Below, piece by piece: positions 38,771 to 48,120 of a stretch of DNA of 64,000 nucleotides. A program made the translations under genes and the position numbers. The DNA is from Pseudomonas sp. RIT-PI-r (lineage in GTDB: Bacteria; Pseudomonadota; Gammaproteobacteria; Pseudomonadales; Pseudomonadaceae). The notes under the pieces are model-generated. The model was not told the DNA's origin. It worked only from the letters and a program-made list of their open reading frames with translations, and did not search any database. Every line of letters begins with the position of its first letter. The stretch's first letter is position 1. The stretch lies in contig NZ_LIGE01000018.1 in NCBI RefSeq assembly GCF_001297015.1, forward strand, positions 62,001-126,000. The letters are read 5' to 3'.

Positions 38771-39340
38771 TCAGCGCGCAGTCAGCTCAATGACACAGCA
38801 ACCCGCATCAACGGACACTTCAACCAAGCCATTGTTACCGTCCAGTTGCAGACAATCATGTCGCCCCAACTGCGCAACACTGTCACCCACCTGCACTTGC
38901 AGCAACTCACTGACACTGAACACCAACACCGTTCCCGCCGAGCTGAAAAACCGCTGCTCACCTTCAAACCACTGCAACCGCGCGCTGTAACGCTGCGGTG
39001 CATAGATCAGGTTGAAGTCGCGAATCGCACCGCCGAGCAGCGTGCACGACACCTGGCTTTCACCGCTGAAGGCAAACGGGTCGAGCGGTAACAGCGGCCG
39101 CGAATCGTCGCCATCAACGCACAGGGTCATGCCGTCACCTTGCAACACGGTGATCACTCGCTGATAGCCAGCGAAGGTGGAAAAACCGCCGGACTCGGCG
39201 ATGTCGGCAATCGACAGGCGCCAGCCGAAACCGTCCAGCCCCGCACCTGCATCACGGGTGATTTCCTCGGTGCTGCCTCCGCCGTTTTTCCACGGCATGC
39301 GCGGGTAGCCTTCAGCGCGTAAAACCTTAAGTGCACTCAT
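38771..39340 (-). CDS. hutD: HutD family cupin protein
   Basis: A 189-residue HutD/Ves family protein with a bicupin fold and the family opening YPRMPWKNGGGSTEEI (about 12-27). In P. fluorescens HutD appears to limit the upper level of hut expression, possibly by binding urocanate or a related ligand; that role comes from the literature on the family, not from this sequence. It follows hutC by nine bases on the same strand. Confidence 0.92.
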   Translation of the reverse strand: MSALKVLRAEGYPRMPWKNGGGSTEEITRDAGAGLDGFGWRLSIADIAESGGFSTFAGYQRVITVLQGDGMTLCVDGDDSRPLLPLDPFAFSGESQVSCTLLGGAIRDFNLIYAPQRYSARLQWFEGEQRFFSSAGTVLVFSVSELLQVQVGDSVAQLGRHDCLQLDGNNGLVEVSVDAGCCVIELTAR

Positions 39341-39349
39341 TTATGCTCT

Positions 39350-40099
39350 CTATTTATGGAACCGCCCTTCCAGACGATGACGGGAACCCGGATGGATCAG
39401 ACGTGCAGCGGTCACCGGCTGACGCCCCGACCACGTGCGGCGCCGAATCAACAAGCACGGCTCACCCTTCTCAATCTGCAGCAACTTGCATTCGGACGGC
39501 TCGGCCAGAATCGCTTCAACCACGTGCTCGCCCTCAGTCAGCGGCGCCACCTGATTGAGATAGGCGTAAGGCGTTTGCAGGGTGAAGTCCTGCTTGAGGT
39601 ATTCCGGGGCGACCAGCGCGTTGACGAAACGGTCTTCGATTTGCACCGGAATGTCGTTTTCGTAATGCACGATCAGCGAGTGGAAGACCTTCTGCCCTTC
39701 GCGCATGTCCAGCGCCAGTGCGCGCTCGGAACCGGCGGCCTCTTCTTCGAGGGTGATCACCTGGCAGGTGTGGCGATGGCCACGGGAGGCGATTTCGTCG
39801 GCGATGTTATGCACTTCGAACAGCGCGGACTGGCTTTTCGGTTCGGCGACAAACGTGCCGACACCTTGCATGCGCACCAACAGGCCGTCGGCGGTCATCT
39901 CGCGCAGCGCGCGATTGATGGTCATGCGGCTGAAACCGAGCTGATTGACCAGCTCGCTTTCGGACGGCACGCGGTAGTGCGGCGGCCAGTTTCCGCTGTC
40001 GATCTGCTGGGTGATCATCTGTTTGACGCGGGCGTACAAGGGCGCCGGACTGTCGCCCATGTTCGCGGCCAACGGGGAGACTGGAGGCGGAGTCGGCAC
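39350..40099 (-). CDS. hutC: GntR-family repressor of histidine utilisation HutC
   Basis: A 249-residue HutC-subfamily regulator. An N-terminal winged helix (about 18-85) includes VPSESELVNQLGFSRMTINR and MTADGLLVRMQGVGTFV. The C-terminal UTRA domain (about 105-245) binds urocanate, with LIRRRTWSG near its end. The GTG start has AGGGAT upstream. It is divergent from hutF, with an operator-like palindrome in the 107-base gap, so autoregulation is likely. Confidence 0.95.
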   Translation of the reverse strand: MPTPPPVSPLAANMGDSPAPLYARVKQMITQQIDSGNWPPHYRVPSESELVNQLGFSRMTINRALREMTADGLLVRMQGVGTFVAEPKSQSALFEVHNIADEIASRGHRHTCQVITLEEEAAGSERALALDMREGQKVFHSLIVHYENDIPVQIEDRFVNALVAPEYLKQDFTLQTPYAYLNQVAPLTEGEHVVEAILAEPSECKLLQIEKGEPCLLIRRRTWSGRQPVTAARLIHPGSRHRLEGRFHK

Positions 40100-40163
40100 G
40101 GTTGATCCCTGTTCTTTGGATGAAAGTGGCTAGCTTGCCGGAGTTTACCGGGCAGGCAAACGT

Positions 40164-40182
40164 CTGTATATGTATATACAAA
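40164..40182. promoter_or_regulatory. Candidate HutC operator between hutC and hutF
   Basis: CTGTATATGTATATACAAA contains TGTATATACA, matching the HutC half-site pattern seen at 38454. Its position between the divergent hutC and hutF genes would allow control of both. Confidence 0.7.
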
Positions 40183-40206
40183 TAACACACGATGGGGTGC
40201 TGAACC

Positions 40207-41571
40207 ATGTCCGCCTTCTTTGCCGAACGCGCGCTGCTGCCTAACGGATGGGCCAACAATGTACGTCTTGAGGTCAGCGCCGATGGCCTGCTGACCCGAA
40301 TCCAGGCCGATTCCACCGCAGATGGCGCCGAACGGCTGAGCGGTCCGTTGTTGCCAGGGATGCCCAATCTGCACTCCCACGCGTTCCAGCGAGCGATGGC
40401 AGGGCTGGCCGAAGTGGCGGGCAATCCGAACGACAGTTTCTGGACGTGGCGCGATCTGATGTATCGGCTCGTCGGAAAAATCAGCCCGGATCAGCTCGGT
40501 GTCATTGCCCGTCAGCTGTATATCGAAATGCTCAAGGCTGGTTACACATCCGTTGCAGAGTTTCACTACGTGCACCACGACAGCAATGGCCAGCCGTATG
40601 CCGATCCGGCTGAGCTGGCGTTGCGCATCAGTCAGGCCGCGAGTGAAAGCGGCATCGGCCTGACCCTGCTGCCGGTGCTCTACAGCCACTCAGGCTTCGG
40701 CGGCCAGACGCCGAACGATGGCCAGCGCCGCTTTATCAACAGCACCGAAAACTACCTGAATCTGCAATCGCGCCTGCAACCAATGCTGGCGCAGCAGAAG
40801 GCGCAGTCGCTGGGACTGTGTTTCCACTCGTTGCGCGCGGTCACGCCGCAGCAGATCAACGAAGTGTTGGCAGCCAGCGACAAGCAATGCCCGATTCACA
40901 TCCACATCGCCGAGCAACAGAAAGAAGTCGACGACTGCCTGAGCTGGAGCGGTCGGCGTCCGCTGCAATGGCTGTATGAAAACGCCGAAGTCGATCAGCG
41001 CTGGTGTCTGGTGCACGCCACTCACGCCAATCCCGAAGAAGTGACGTTGATGGCCAAGAGTCGCGCCATCGCCGGCCTGTGCCTTACAACCGAAGCGAAC
41101 CTGGGCGACGGGATTTTTCCGGCGGTGGATTTCCTCGCGCAGGGCGGACGTATGGGCATCGGTTCCGACAGCCATGTGTCGCTCAGTGTCGTGGAAGAAT
41201 TGCGTTGGCTGGAATACGGCCAGCGTCTGCGTGATCAGCGGCGCAATCGCTTGTATGGCGCGGATCAGCCGATGGTCGGGCGCACGCTGTATGACGCGGC
41301 GCTGGAGGGTGGTGCGCAGGCGCTGGGCCAGCCGATTGGTGCGTTGCAGGTTGGCAAGCGTGCGGACTGGATTGTGCTCGATGGCAGCGATCCGTATCTG
41401 GCGACGGCCACGGGTGACGGGATTTTGAATCGCTGGTTGTTTGCCGGTGGCGATCGCCAAGTGCGCGATGTTCTGGTCAATGGTCAGTGGGTGGTGCGCG
41501 ATGGTCGGCATGCAGGCGAAGAGGACAGTGCACGCGCGTTCACCCAGGTGTTGCGTGACCTTCTCGGCTGA
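40207..41571 (+). CDS. hutF: Formimidoylglutamate deiminase HutF
   Basis: A 454-residue amidohydrolase that converts formimidoylglutamate to formylglutamate and ammonia; HutG completes the pathway. The metal site is PGMPNLHSHAFQRAMAG, with later zinc ligands in HIHIAEQQKEVDD, VHATHA and IGSDSHVSLS. The family is close to guanine deaminase and atrazine chlorohydrolase. It is the only hut gene on the + strand here and is divergent from hutC. Confidence 0.96.
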   Translation: MSAFFAERALLPNGWANNVRLEVSADGLLTRIQADSTADGAERLSGPLLPGMPNLHSHAFQRAMAGLAEVAGNPNDSFWTWRDLMYRLVGKISPDQLGVIARQLYIEMLKAGYTSVAEFHYVHHDSNGQPYADPAELALRISQAASESGIGLTLLPVLYSHSGFGGQTPNDGQRRFINSTENYLNLQSRLQPMLAQQKAQSLGLCFHSLRAVTPQQINEVLAASDKQCPIHIHIAEQQKEVDDCLSWSGRRPLQWLYENAEVDQRWCLVHATHANPEEVTLMAKSRAIAGLCLTTEANLGDGIFPAVDFLAQGGRMGIGSDSHVSLSVVEELRWLEYGQRLRDQRRNRLYGADQPMVGRTLYDAALEGGAQALGQPIGALQVGKRADWIVLDGSDPYLATATGDGILNRWLFAGGDRQVRDVLVNGQWVVRDGRHAGEEDSARAFTQVLRDLLG

Positions 41572-41583
41572 CGCATAACCAAA

Positions 41584-41672
41584 TGTAGGAGCGAGCCTGC
41601 TCGCGATAGCGGTGTATCAGTCACTTATTTGTGTTCTGACACAACGCTATCGCGAGCAGGCTCACTCCTACA
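41584..41672. repeat. REP-type inverted pair between hutF and the lipocalin gene
   Basis: Inverted copies of the GTAGGAGTGAGCC family (the left copy reads GAGCGAGCC). It lies in the convergent gap after hutF. Confidence 0.9.
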
Positions 41673-41690
41673 TTGGTTTTGTGGTGGTCT

Positions 41691-42260
41691 TTAGTTTGAA
41701 GTCTTGGCCATCTGCCGATCCGACGCTCGCCAGATCAATCGCGTCGTGTCATAGCCCTGCTGACGCGCCTTGCTCAGCAGCTCTTCACGCACCACACCGT
41801 TGACGGTCGGCGTGCGCGACAGCAACCACATGTACTTGCGACTCGGGTCGCCGACGATGGCAGTCTTGTAGTCATCGCTGACGTACAACACCCAGTATTC
41901 GCCTTTCGCCACACCCGGAATCAGACGCGAGAACCAGGTATCGAACTCGACCCAGAGTTTATCGGTCTTGCCCGGCACCTGTGGAGAAGCCGTGCCCTTC
42001 ACTTCTTCCCACTGCCAATCCGGGGTCAGGCAGCGATTGAGCACCGCGACATTACCGTCAGGCTTGAGGGTGTAATGGGCTTCGGACTGCGCGCAATTGC
42101 GCTGGAAGTACATCGGCAAGCGCGCCAGTTCATACCAGGTGCCCTGATAACGCTTGAGATTGACGCTGCTGACGGTTTTCGGCGCCAACGGGTCGACGCC
42201 GGAACTGGCGCAGCCGGCCAGTACCAGGCCGGCAAAAAGGACAAGCAATAACCGCTTCAT
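41691..42260 (-). CDS. blc: Outer-membrane lipocalin-family lipoprotein (Blc-like)
   Basis: A 189-residue bacterial lipocalin. The signal peptide ends in the lipobox LAGC, which makes Cys17 the lipidated residue. The lipocalin start motif YQGTWYELARLP and the WVLYVSDDYKTAIVG block define the beta-barrel. Blc-type proteins bind fatty acids or lysophospholipids at the outer membrane. It is followed (upstream in coordinates of its operon) by a second small lipoprotein gene on the same strand. Confidence 0.92.
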   Translation of the reverse strand: MKRLLLVLFAGLVLAGCASSGVDPLAPKTVSSVNLKRYQGTWYELARLPMYFQRNCAQSEAHYTLKPDGNVAVLNRCLTPDWQWEEVKGTASPQVPGKTDKLWVEFDTWFSRLIPGVAKGEYWVLYVSDDYKTAIVGDPSRKYMWLLSRTPTVNGVVREELLSKARQQGYDTTRLIWRASDRQMAKTSN

Positions 42261-42291
42261 TTTTTCTTCTCCGTGGGCGCGAAGCCCCGGT

Positions 42292-42546
42292 TTACTTCAG
42301 GCCTTGGCCGGAAAACATCAGCACTTTGTCACCGGCGTACTGCACGCTGATAAAGCTGTTCTTGTCGCCCCAGGTGCAACTGGACATACCGAGCGCGCCC
42401 GAGCAATCAGTCGGTTTGCCGAGCAGAGTCTCGACCTCGGCCTTGGCCATGCCGGCCGAGAGCTTCGAGTAGTTTTCCTGATTGACCTTGCTGCATGCGG
42501 CCAACAGCACGCAAAACGTCAGAAGGGCGAGAGATCGCAGCGACAT
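42292..42546 (-). CDS. Small lipoprotein, SmpA/OmlA-like (DUF3862 type)
   Basis: An 84-residue lipoprotein with lipobox LAAC (Cys18). The mature part has the pattern KLSAGMAKAEVETLLGKPTDC, which is the helix-turn segment seen in BamE-like folds. Two further cysteines lie in CSGALGMSSC. The start MSLRSLALL was chosen over an upstream Met because it begins the signal peptide and has a GGAGTTACACC site before it. Function unknown. The gene lies 31 bases before the lipocalin gene, so the two probably form an operon. Confidence 0.85.
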   Translation of the reverse strand: MSLRSLALLTFCVLLAACSKVNQENYSKLSAGMAKAEVETLLGKPTDCSGALGMSSCTWGDKNSFISVQYAGDKVLMFSGQGLK

Positions 42547-42726
42547 GGTGTAACTCCTGGAACGGAAGGGGGATGGCATGGCGCCAACCAGAAGCTTAGA
42601 AGAGAAAACCCCTGTCTGGTTCCCTGCTGGGATGGCTATTTGTTACTCCGCTCGTCTGGCATTTGCCGGTAAATCAGACACTTTGTACGGCTATTGCGCA
42701 TTTCGTCGCCTTTCGCCAAAGACGCC

Positions 42727-42753
42727 TAATCTTTGGCGCTCCGCGGCCGAAAT
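42727..42753 (+). promoter_or_regulatory. Candidate FliA (sigma-28) promoter of the Cache chemoreceptor
   Basis: TAAT, exactly 15 bases, then GCCGAAAT fits the sigma-28 consensus at 3 of 4 and 6 of 8 positions with the correct spacing. It lies about 75 bases before the start of the chemoreceptor gene. Confidence 0.5.
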
Positions 42754-42828
42754 AAGAGCAGCGCAAAGCCCCCGAGTGTGGCAAATTGCCGCCCCTTCTT
42801 GACCAGCCCCTTCGCGGTAGTTCATTCG

Positions 42829-44721
42829 ATGACCAGAAACATGAAATTCAGCCACAAGATCTTGTTGGCTGCCGCCCTCGTGGTGGCCGTTGCGTTCGCC
42901 TGTTTCATTTTCTTCAACGACTATCGACAGCGCGAAGCCCTGAACAGCAGCACCGAAGCCTCGATGCAGGAGCTGGGCAGCCTGACCACCAGCAACATCC
43001 AGACCTGGCTGGAAAGCCGCATTCAATTACTGCAATCGCTGTCGCAGCAAGTGGCCGTCGACGGTAACGCCCCGGCCAGCCTGAAACGCATCATCGACCT
43101 GCCCGCCTACACCGGCAATTTCCAGCTCAGCTATTTCGGCGGTGCTGACGGCGTGATGTTCTCGGTGCCCGCCGGCAACCGCGCGCCGGACTACGATCCA
43201 CGCGCACGCGGCTGGTACAAAGCAGCGAACAGCGCACAGCAAACCATCGTTACCGAACCTTACATCGCCGCGTCCTCGGGCAAACTGGTGATCACCGTCG
43301 CCACCCCGGTGCAGCGCCAAGGGCAGATGCTCGGCGTCGCTGGTGCCGATATCGACCTGACCAGCGTCAGCGCAATCATCAACTCGCTGAACTTCGGTGG
43401 CCACGGCCACGCGTTCATCGTCAGCAGCGAGGGCAAGATCCTGATTCACCCGGACAGCAAACTGGTGCTCAAGACCCTCGCCGAGGCCTACCCGAACGGC
43501 GCACCGAAAGTCAGTCCGGGCCTGAAAGAAGTCGAGTTCGACGGCAAGACCCAGTTGATCTCCTTCACCCACATCAACGGCGTGCCTTCGGCTGACTGGT
43601 ACGTGGCGCTGGTGCTGGACAAGGACACCGCGTTCGCAATGCTCAGCGAATTCCGCACCTCGGCGCTGATCGCCATGGTCATTGCCGTGGTGATCATCAT
43701 CGCGCTGCTCGGCATGCTCATCCGCGTGTTGATGCAACCGCTGCTGACCATGGGTCGCGCCATGCACGACATCGCCGAAGGCGAAGGCGACCTGACCAAA
43801 CGTCTGGTGATCCACGGCAACGACGAGTTCGGCGCGCTGGGCACCTCGTTCAACCGTTTCGTCGAACGTATCCACACCTCGATCCGCGAAGTGTCTTCGG
43901 CTACTGGCCAGGTCAACGAGGTCGCCCTGCGCGTCGTTGCGGCGTCGAACTCGTCGATGTACAACTCCGATCAGCAAGCCTCCCGCACCAACAGCGTCGC
44001 GGCCGCGATCAACCAGCTCGGCGCCGCCGCGCAGGAAATCGCCCAGAACGCCGCCCTCGCCTCGCAGCATTCAAGCGATGCGCGCAGCCTCGCGGTCGAC
44101 GGTCAGCAGGTTGTGGATAAAACCATTCAGGCCATGCAGCAGCTGTCGGCGAAGATCAGCGATTCGTGCGGCAACATCGAAACCCTGAACAGCAACACGG
44201 TGAACATCGGCCAGATTCTCGAAGTGATCACCAGCATTTCCCAACAGACCAACCTGCTCGCGCTCAACGCCGCGATCGAAGCGGCGCGTGCCGGTGAAGC
44301 CGGTCGTGGTTTTGCCGTGGTTGCCGATGAAGTGCGTAACCTTGCGCACCGCACCCAGGATTCGGCGCAACAAGTGCAGAAGATGATCGAAGAGCTGCAA
44401 GTCGGCGCGCGTCAGGCGGTCAGCATCATGACCGAGAGCCAGCGCGAGAGCGAAAGCAGCGTCGGCATCGCCAACCAGGCCGGCGAGCGCCTGGGCAGCG
44501 TGACTCAGCGTATCGGCGAGATCGACGGGATGAACCAGTCGGTAGCCACGGCGACTGAAGAGCAGACGGCAGTGGTTGAGTCGATCAATGTCGATATCAA
44601 CGAGATCAACACGCTGAATCAGGAAGGTGTGGAGAACTTGCAGGCAACGTTGCGGGCGTGCTCGGATCTGGAGCAGCAGGCGGCGCGATTGAAGCAGTTG
44701 GTGGGTAGTTTCCGCATTTAA
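42829..44721 (+). CDS. Methyl-accepting chemotaxis protein with dCache domain, amino acid receptor type (PctA-like)
   Basis: A 630-residue chemoreceptor. Transmembrane helix 1 spans about 13-34. The double-Cache periplasmic domain (about 40-280) carries [12 protein letters not shown], then EPYIAASSG and GADID, which matches the amino acid-binding motif of PctA/PctB/PctC receptors (Tyr, Arg, Trp-Tyr, Tyr, Asp in order). Helix 2 (about 283-307), HAMP and the signalling domain with [19 protein letters not shown] follow. The start may be the Met at 42841 (MKFSHKILL), as family members often begin MKFSHK. A ligand of amino acid type is inferred. Confidence 0.9.
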   Translation: MTRNMKFSHKILLAAALVVAVAFACFIFFNDYRQREALNSSTEASMQELGSLTTSNIQTWLESRIQLLQSLSQQVAVDGNAPASLKRIIDLPAYTGNFQLSYFGGADGVMFSVPAGNRAPDYDPRARGWYKAANSAQQTIVTEPYIAASSGKLVITVATPVQRQGQMLGVAGADIDLTSVSAIINSLNFGGHGHAFIVSSEGKILIHPDSKLVLKTLAEAYPNGAPKVSPGLKEVEFDGKTQLISFTHINGVPSADWYVALVLDKDTAFAMLSEFRTSALIAMVIAVVIIIALLGMLIRVLMQPLLTMGRAMHDIAEGEGDLTKRLVIHGNDEFGALGTSFNRFVERIHTSIREVSSATGQVNEVALRVVAASNSSMYNSDQQASRTNSVAAAINQLGAAAQEIAQNAALASQHSSDARSLAVDGQQVVDKTIQAMQQLSAKISDSCGNIETLNSNTVNIGQILEVITSISQQTNLLALNAAIEAARAGEAGRGFAVVADEVRNLAHRTQDSAQQVQKMIEELQVGARQAVSIMTESQRESESSVGIANQAGERLGSVTQRIGEIDGMNQSVATATEEQTAVVESINVDINEINTLNQEGVENLQATLRACSDLEQQAARLKQLVGSFRI

Positions 44722-44723
44722 GG

Positions 44724-44800
44724 ATCAAAAGATCGCAGCCTGCGGCAGCTCCTACATAGATCGAGTTCACTGTAGGAGCTGCCGTAGGCTGCGATCTTTA
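44724..44800. repeat. REP-type inverted pair after the Cache chemoreceptor
   Basis: Tail-to-tail inverted copies of the GTAGGAGCTGCC family in the convergent gap, immediately after the chemoreceptor stop. Confidence 0.9.
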
Positions 44801-44806
44801 TTGGGA

Positions 44807-45409
44807 TCAGAACCGCGAACCCGGTTCGGAAAGAAACACCAACTCCTCCACCGTAGACTCCCGCCCCAACACCGCATTGCGATGCGGAAACCGGCCAAAC
44901 CGCGCAATCACTTTCTGATGCCGTTCGGCATAATCCAGGTTATCGGCAAACACCGCGCGCTCCGATTTCGGCTGTTCAGCCACCAGTTCGATAAATCGGG
45001 AAACCGCCTCGTTCTGCACCGCGAGGTTTTCGCAGTGTTCGAACACCAGATAAATGAACACTCGCTGGATCGGTTTCAACTGCCGATCGAAATCCGCGGC
45101 AATGCCTTGGGCGACGAGTTTCTGCGCGCGCAGATCGCCGGAAAATGCTTTGGGGGTGTCGCGATAGATCATTCGCGGCAGTTGATCGAGCAGTAATACC
45201 AGCGCCAGCCAACCTTCGGGACGTTGCGTCCACTCGGTCAATTCGCCGGCCAGGGCCTGATCGACAAAGACCCCGAAACGCGTCTGCGCTTCGAGGTCTT
45301 GGCTGTCTCGCTTACCGAACCACAACTTGCCCTTGTCAGCCGAAATGTCGTCCGGTGATTCGGCATGTCCGAACCACCAATCGAGCAACGGCTGCCAGGG
45401 CGCGGTCAT
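44807..45409 (-). CDS. DUF924 family protein
   Basis: A 200-residue, mostly helical protein of the DUF924 family, with characteristic LLDQLPRMIYRDTPKAFSGD (about 91-110) and the early WFGKRDSQD. Its biochemical function is not established. It starts three bases after the fbp stop on the same strand, so it is co-transcribed with fbp. Confidence 0.88.
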   Translation of the reverse strand: MTAPWQPLLDWWFGHAESPDDISADKGKLWFGKRDSQDLEAQTRFGVFVDQALAGELTEWTQRPEGWLALVLLLDQLPRMIYRDTPKAFSGDLRAQKLVAQGIAADFDRQLKPIQRVFIYLVFEHCENLAVQNEAVSRFIELVAEQPKSERAVFADNLDYAERHQKVIARFGRFPHRNAVLGRESTVEELVFLSEPGSRF

Positions 45410-45412
45410 GGT

Positions 45413-46423
45413 TTATTCCTTGTGGTAGGCCGTCGCGCGTGCGACTTCTTCTTTCGAGCCGAGGAACACCGCTACACGCTGGTGCAGGCCTTCCGGCTGG
45501 ATGTCGAGAATGCGCTGATGACCGTCGGTGGACGCGCCGCCCGCCTGTTCCACGAGGAACGACATCGGGTTGGCTTCGTACATCAGACGCAGTTTGCCTG
45601 GCTTGGATGGCTCACGGCTGTCGCGCGGGTACATGAACAGACCGCCACGGGTCAGGATGCGGTGTACGTCGGCAACCATCGCCGCGACCCAACGCATGTT
45701 GTAGTTCTTTTTCAGCGGACCTTCTTCACCGGCCAGCAACTCGCCCACGTAGCGTTGTACCGGGGCTTCCCAGTGACGCTGGTTGGACATGTTGATGGCG
45801 AATTCCTGGGTCGATTCAGGAATAGTGATGTTTTCGTGAGTCAGCACGAAGCTGCCCATTTCACGGTCCAGGGTGAAACCTTTGACGCCGTCGCCCAAGG
45901 TCAGGATCAGCATGGTCTGTGGACCGTAGATCGCGTAACCGGCGGCTACTTGCTGGGTGCCTGGCTGCAGGAACGCTTTCTCGTTCAGCGGCTCGTTCTG
46001 GCTCAGGTATTCGTTCGGGCAACGCAGTACCGAGAAGATGGTGCCGACCGGGGCGTTGATGTCGATGTTCGACGAACCGTCCAGTGGGTCGAATACCAGC
46101 AGGTACGCGCCTTTCGGGTATTTGCCCGGGATCTGGTAGGCATTGTCCATTTCTTCGGACGCCATGCCGGCCAGGTGACCGCCCCATTCGTTGGCTTCGA
46201 GCAGGATCTCGTTGGAGATCACGTCGAGCTTCTTCTGCACTTCGCCTTGCACGTTTTCGGTGCCCATGCTGCCCAGAACACCACCCAGGGCGCCTTTGGA
46301 CACGGCGTGGTTGATCTCCTTGCAGGCACGCGCCACCACTTCGATCAGGAAACGCAGATCGGCAGGAGTGTTATTGCTGCGGGTCTGCTCAATCAAATAG
46401 CGACTCAGGGTAACGCGGGACAT
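45413..46423 (-). CDS. fbp: Class I fructose-1,6-bisphosphatase
   Basis: A 336-residue enzyme that makes fructose 6-phosphate in gluconeogenesis. The metal-binding signature [19 protein letters not shown] is intact, as is [21 protein letters not shown] near the substrate site. The length is typical of class I FBPase. Pseudomonads rely on gluconeogenesis when growing on organic and amino acids, such as the histidine handled by the hut genes nearby. Confidence 0.96.
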   Translation of the reverse strand: MSRVTLSRYLIEQTRSNNTPADLRFLIEVVARACKEINHAVSKGALGGVLGSMGTENVQGEVQKKLDVISNEILLEANEWGGHLAGMASEEMDNAYQIPGKYPKGAYLLVFDPLDGSSNIDINAPVGTIFSVLRCPNEYLSQNEPLNEKAFLQPGTQQVAAGYAIYGPQTMLILTLGDGVKGFTLDREMGSFVLTHENITIPESTQEFAINMSNQRHWEAPVQRYVGELLAGEEGPLKKNYNMRWVAAMVADVHRILTRGGLFMYPRDSREPSKPGKLRLMYEANPMSFLVEQAGGASTDGHQRILDIQPEGLHQRVAVFLGSKEEVARATAYHKE

Positions 46424-46645
46424 GGACGGCTCCGGTGGAATGGGGGGCTAAAAACCCGCGCAGTTTACAGGGAGTCTGAAAACGTAGCGAGCGAAGACGC
46501 CCGGTAACGTGCGTTGGGGTGTAATTGCCTGCATGAGACGTGAATGTGGGTGGAGAGTTCAGGTAGCGGGTTTAGCGTAGTTGGAAATCGGACGGGTGTG
46601 GCTCGGGGTTAATTGATCAGTTCGGAATATGTATTGGCTGACACG

Positions 46646-46735
46646 CCGCTTTCGCGAGCAGGCTCGCTCCTACAGTTGACGGTATTCCAACTGAAGAAAT
46701 GCGATCCCCTGTAGGAGTGAACCTGCTCGCGATCG
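46646..46735. repeat. Degenerate REP-type inverted pair upstream of fbp
   Basis: Inverted copies of the GTAGGAGTGAGCC family, with changes such as GAACCTGC in the right copy. It ends 20 bases from the stop of the DUF3999 gene. Nothing else is seen in 46424-46755 beyond the fbp 5' region. Confidence 0.8.
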
Positions 46736-46755
46736 GGTGTGCAGCACCCGCCTTT

Positions 46756-48120
46756 TCAGGAATTGCCAGGCGGCTTGCGCAACAAGCTAAACGCCATCGC
46801 CCCGAGAAAAACCACACTCAGCAACAACACAGCCCACAACCCGATCTTCTTCCAATTGGTCTCCGCCACCGCAGCAGTAGTTGCCGTCGAAGTCTGCGTA
46901 GCCACCGCCTCACCCTGCACCACAGCTTTACCCAATGCCGCCAGTTTCTCCGGTTTGAAATCCGGAATCAGCGTCGCCAACGGCAGATTCGCCGTCTTCA
47001 CACTCGGATTACCCAACGCCAGACTGTACGGCCCCGCCCCCCGCGCAAGGAAAATCACCTGCGTCGCCCGCACCGCGTACTTCACGCTAGGCGCCTGCTC
47101 ACCGAGACCACCGCCGCGCTCATCCACGGTCAGCTTCAACTGCTGCACTGTCTGCCCGTAAAGCTGCAATTCGTTCTGCACCACGTCCTGGCCATTCTGC
47201 GTCAGGCGATAGAGCAAACCGCTGCTCAACTCCTGCCACGGCAAACTGCTTTCACGACGGCCGGCCAGCGTCACCGGCGCCAGACTGTTCGGCTGTTTCA
47301 GTTCGACCTGCACCCGCTCGACATTCAGCCCCATCGGCAATTGCCAGGTGTATTCTCCGGCCTTGGTGCTGCTGCCGGCCAGCGCCTGCGACCAAACCAA
47401 CGGCAGCGGCAATTCGCGCGGGTCGCTGCTTTTCAGTTGCGCCGCCGTCAGGATCGGTGCCGAGTTCGGCGACTCCCACAACAGCCGTACATAACGCGCC
47501 GATTGCCCCGGCAACGTCACTTCGTGCTGCTCGATACGCTCATCGGAAAAGGTCAGCCGTGCGACCTGCCCTTCGCCCCATGGCTGCCAATGTTGCAGGT
47601 CGTCACTGGCCTCGATGCTGAAGCGCTGAAAACCGTCGCGCTCGCTGGTCCAGTCGAGGATCAACTGCTGCAACGGCGCCTTGATCGCACTCGCATCCAA
47701 CAGCCAGCCGCGCAGAATCTCTTCTCCCGCCTCCAACTGACTGGACGGCTGCACCTCGACCAATGTGCCGTTGGTGGTCGCTTGCACACGCACACTCGGC
47801 GCGCGTTCGCTGGCGTCAGCGGCGTTGTACAGCGGGAACCATTTCACCTCATGTAACTGACCGTCGTCGCGGGTCTGCGCCGATTCACGAGCCAGAGCAT
47901 AGGCCTGTGGTTCGCCAGCGGCGTTGAACACACGCAAGTCGCCGAGATCAGTCTGGCGCGCCTGCAATTGCACGCTCAGCGGCAATTCGAGGCGGTACCA
48001 CGGACCGTTGCCGCTCACCGCCAGCGGCACTTGCGTGGCGAAGTCCGCCGGTTTTTCCTGAGCACCGGCCACCATCACCACGCCCAACGCCAACCAACCC
48101 AGATTAAGCATGCGACTCAA
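46756..48120 (-). CDS. DUF3999 family membrane-anchored protein
   Basis: A 454-residue protein with an N-terminal signal peptide (about 1-24), a long beta-rich exported region and one C-terminal transmembrane helix (about 425-446) followed by LLRKPPGNS. It matches the DUF3999 family, of unknown function. It always seems to accompany a DUF2339 gene, as here. The TTG start at 48120 overlaps the upstream stop and has GGAG seven bases before it; the first ATG, at 48111, is 16 bases from that site. This points to a coupled TTG start. Confidence 0.85.
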   Translation of the reverse strand: MSRMLNLGWLALGVVMVAGAQEKPADFATQVPLAVSGNGPWYRLELPLSVQLQARQTDLGDLRVFNAAGEPQAYALARESAQTRDDGQLHEVKWFPLYNAADASERAPSVRVQATTNGTLVEVQPSSQLEAGEEILRGWLLDASAIKAPLQQLILDWTSERDGFQRFSIEASDDLQHWQPWGEGQVARLTFSDERIEQHEVTLPGQSARYVRLLWESPNSAPILTAAQLKSSDPRELPLPLVWSQALAGSSTKAGEYTWQLPMGLNVERVQVELKQPNSLAPVTLAGRRESSLPWQELSSGLLYRLTQNGQDVVQNELQLYGQTVQQLKLTVDERGGGLGEQAPSVKYAVRATQVIFLARGAGPYSLALGNPSVKTANLPLATLIPDFKPEKLAALGKAVVQGEAVATQTSTATTAAVAETNWKKIGLWAVLLLSVVFLGAMAFSLLRKPPGNS

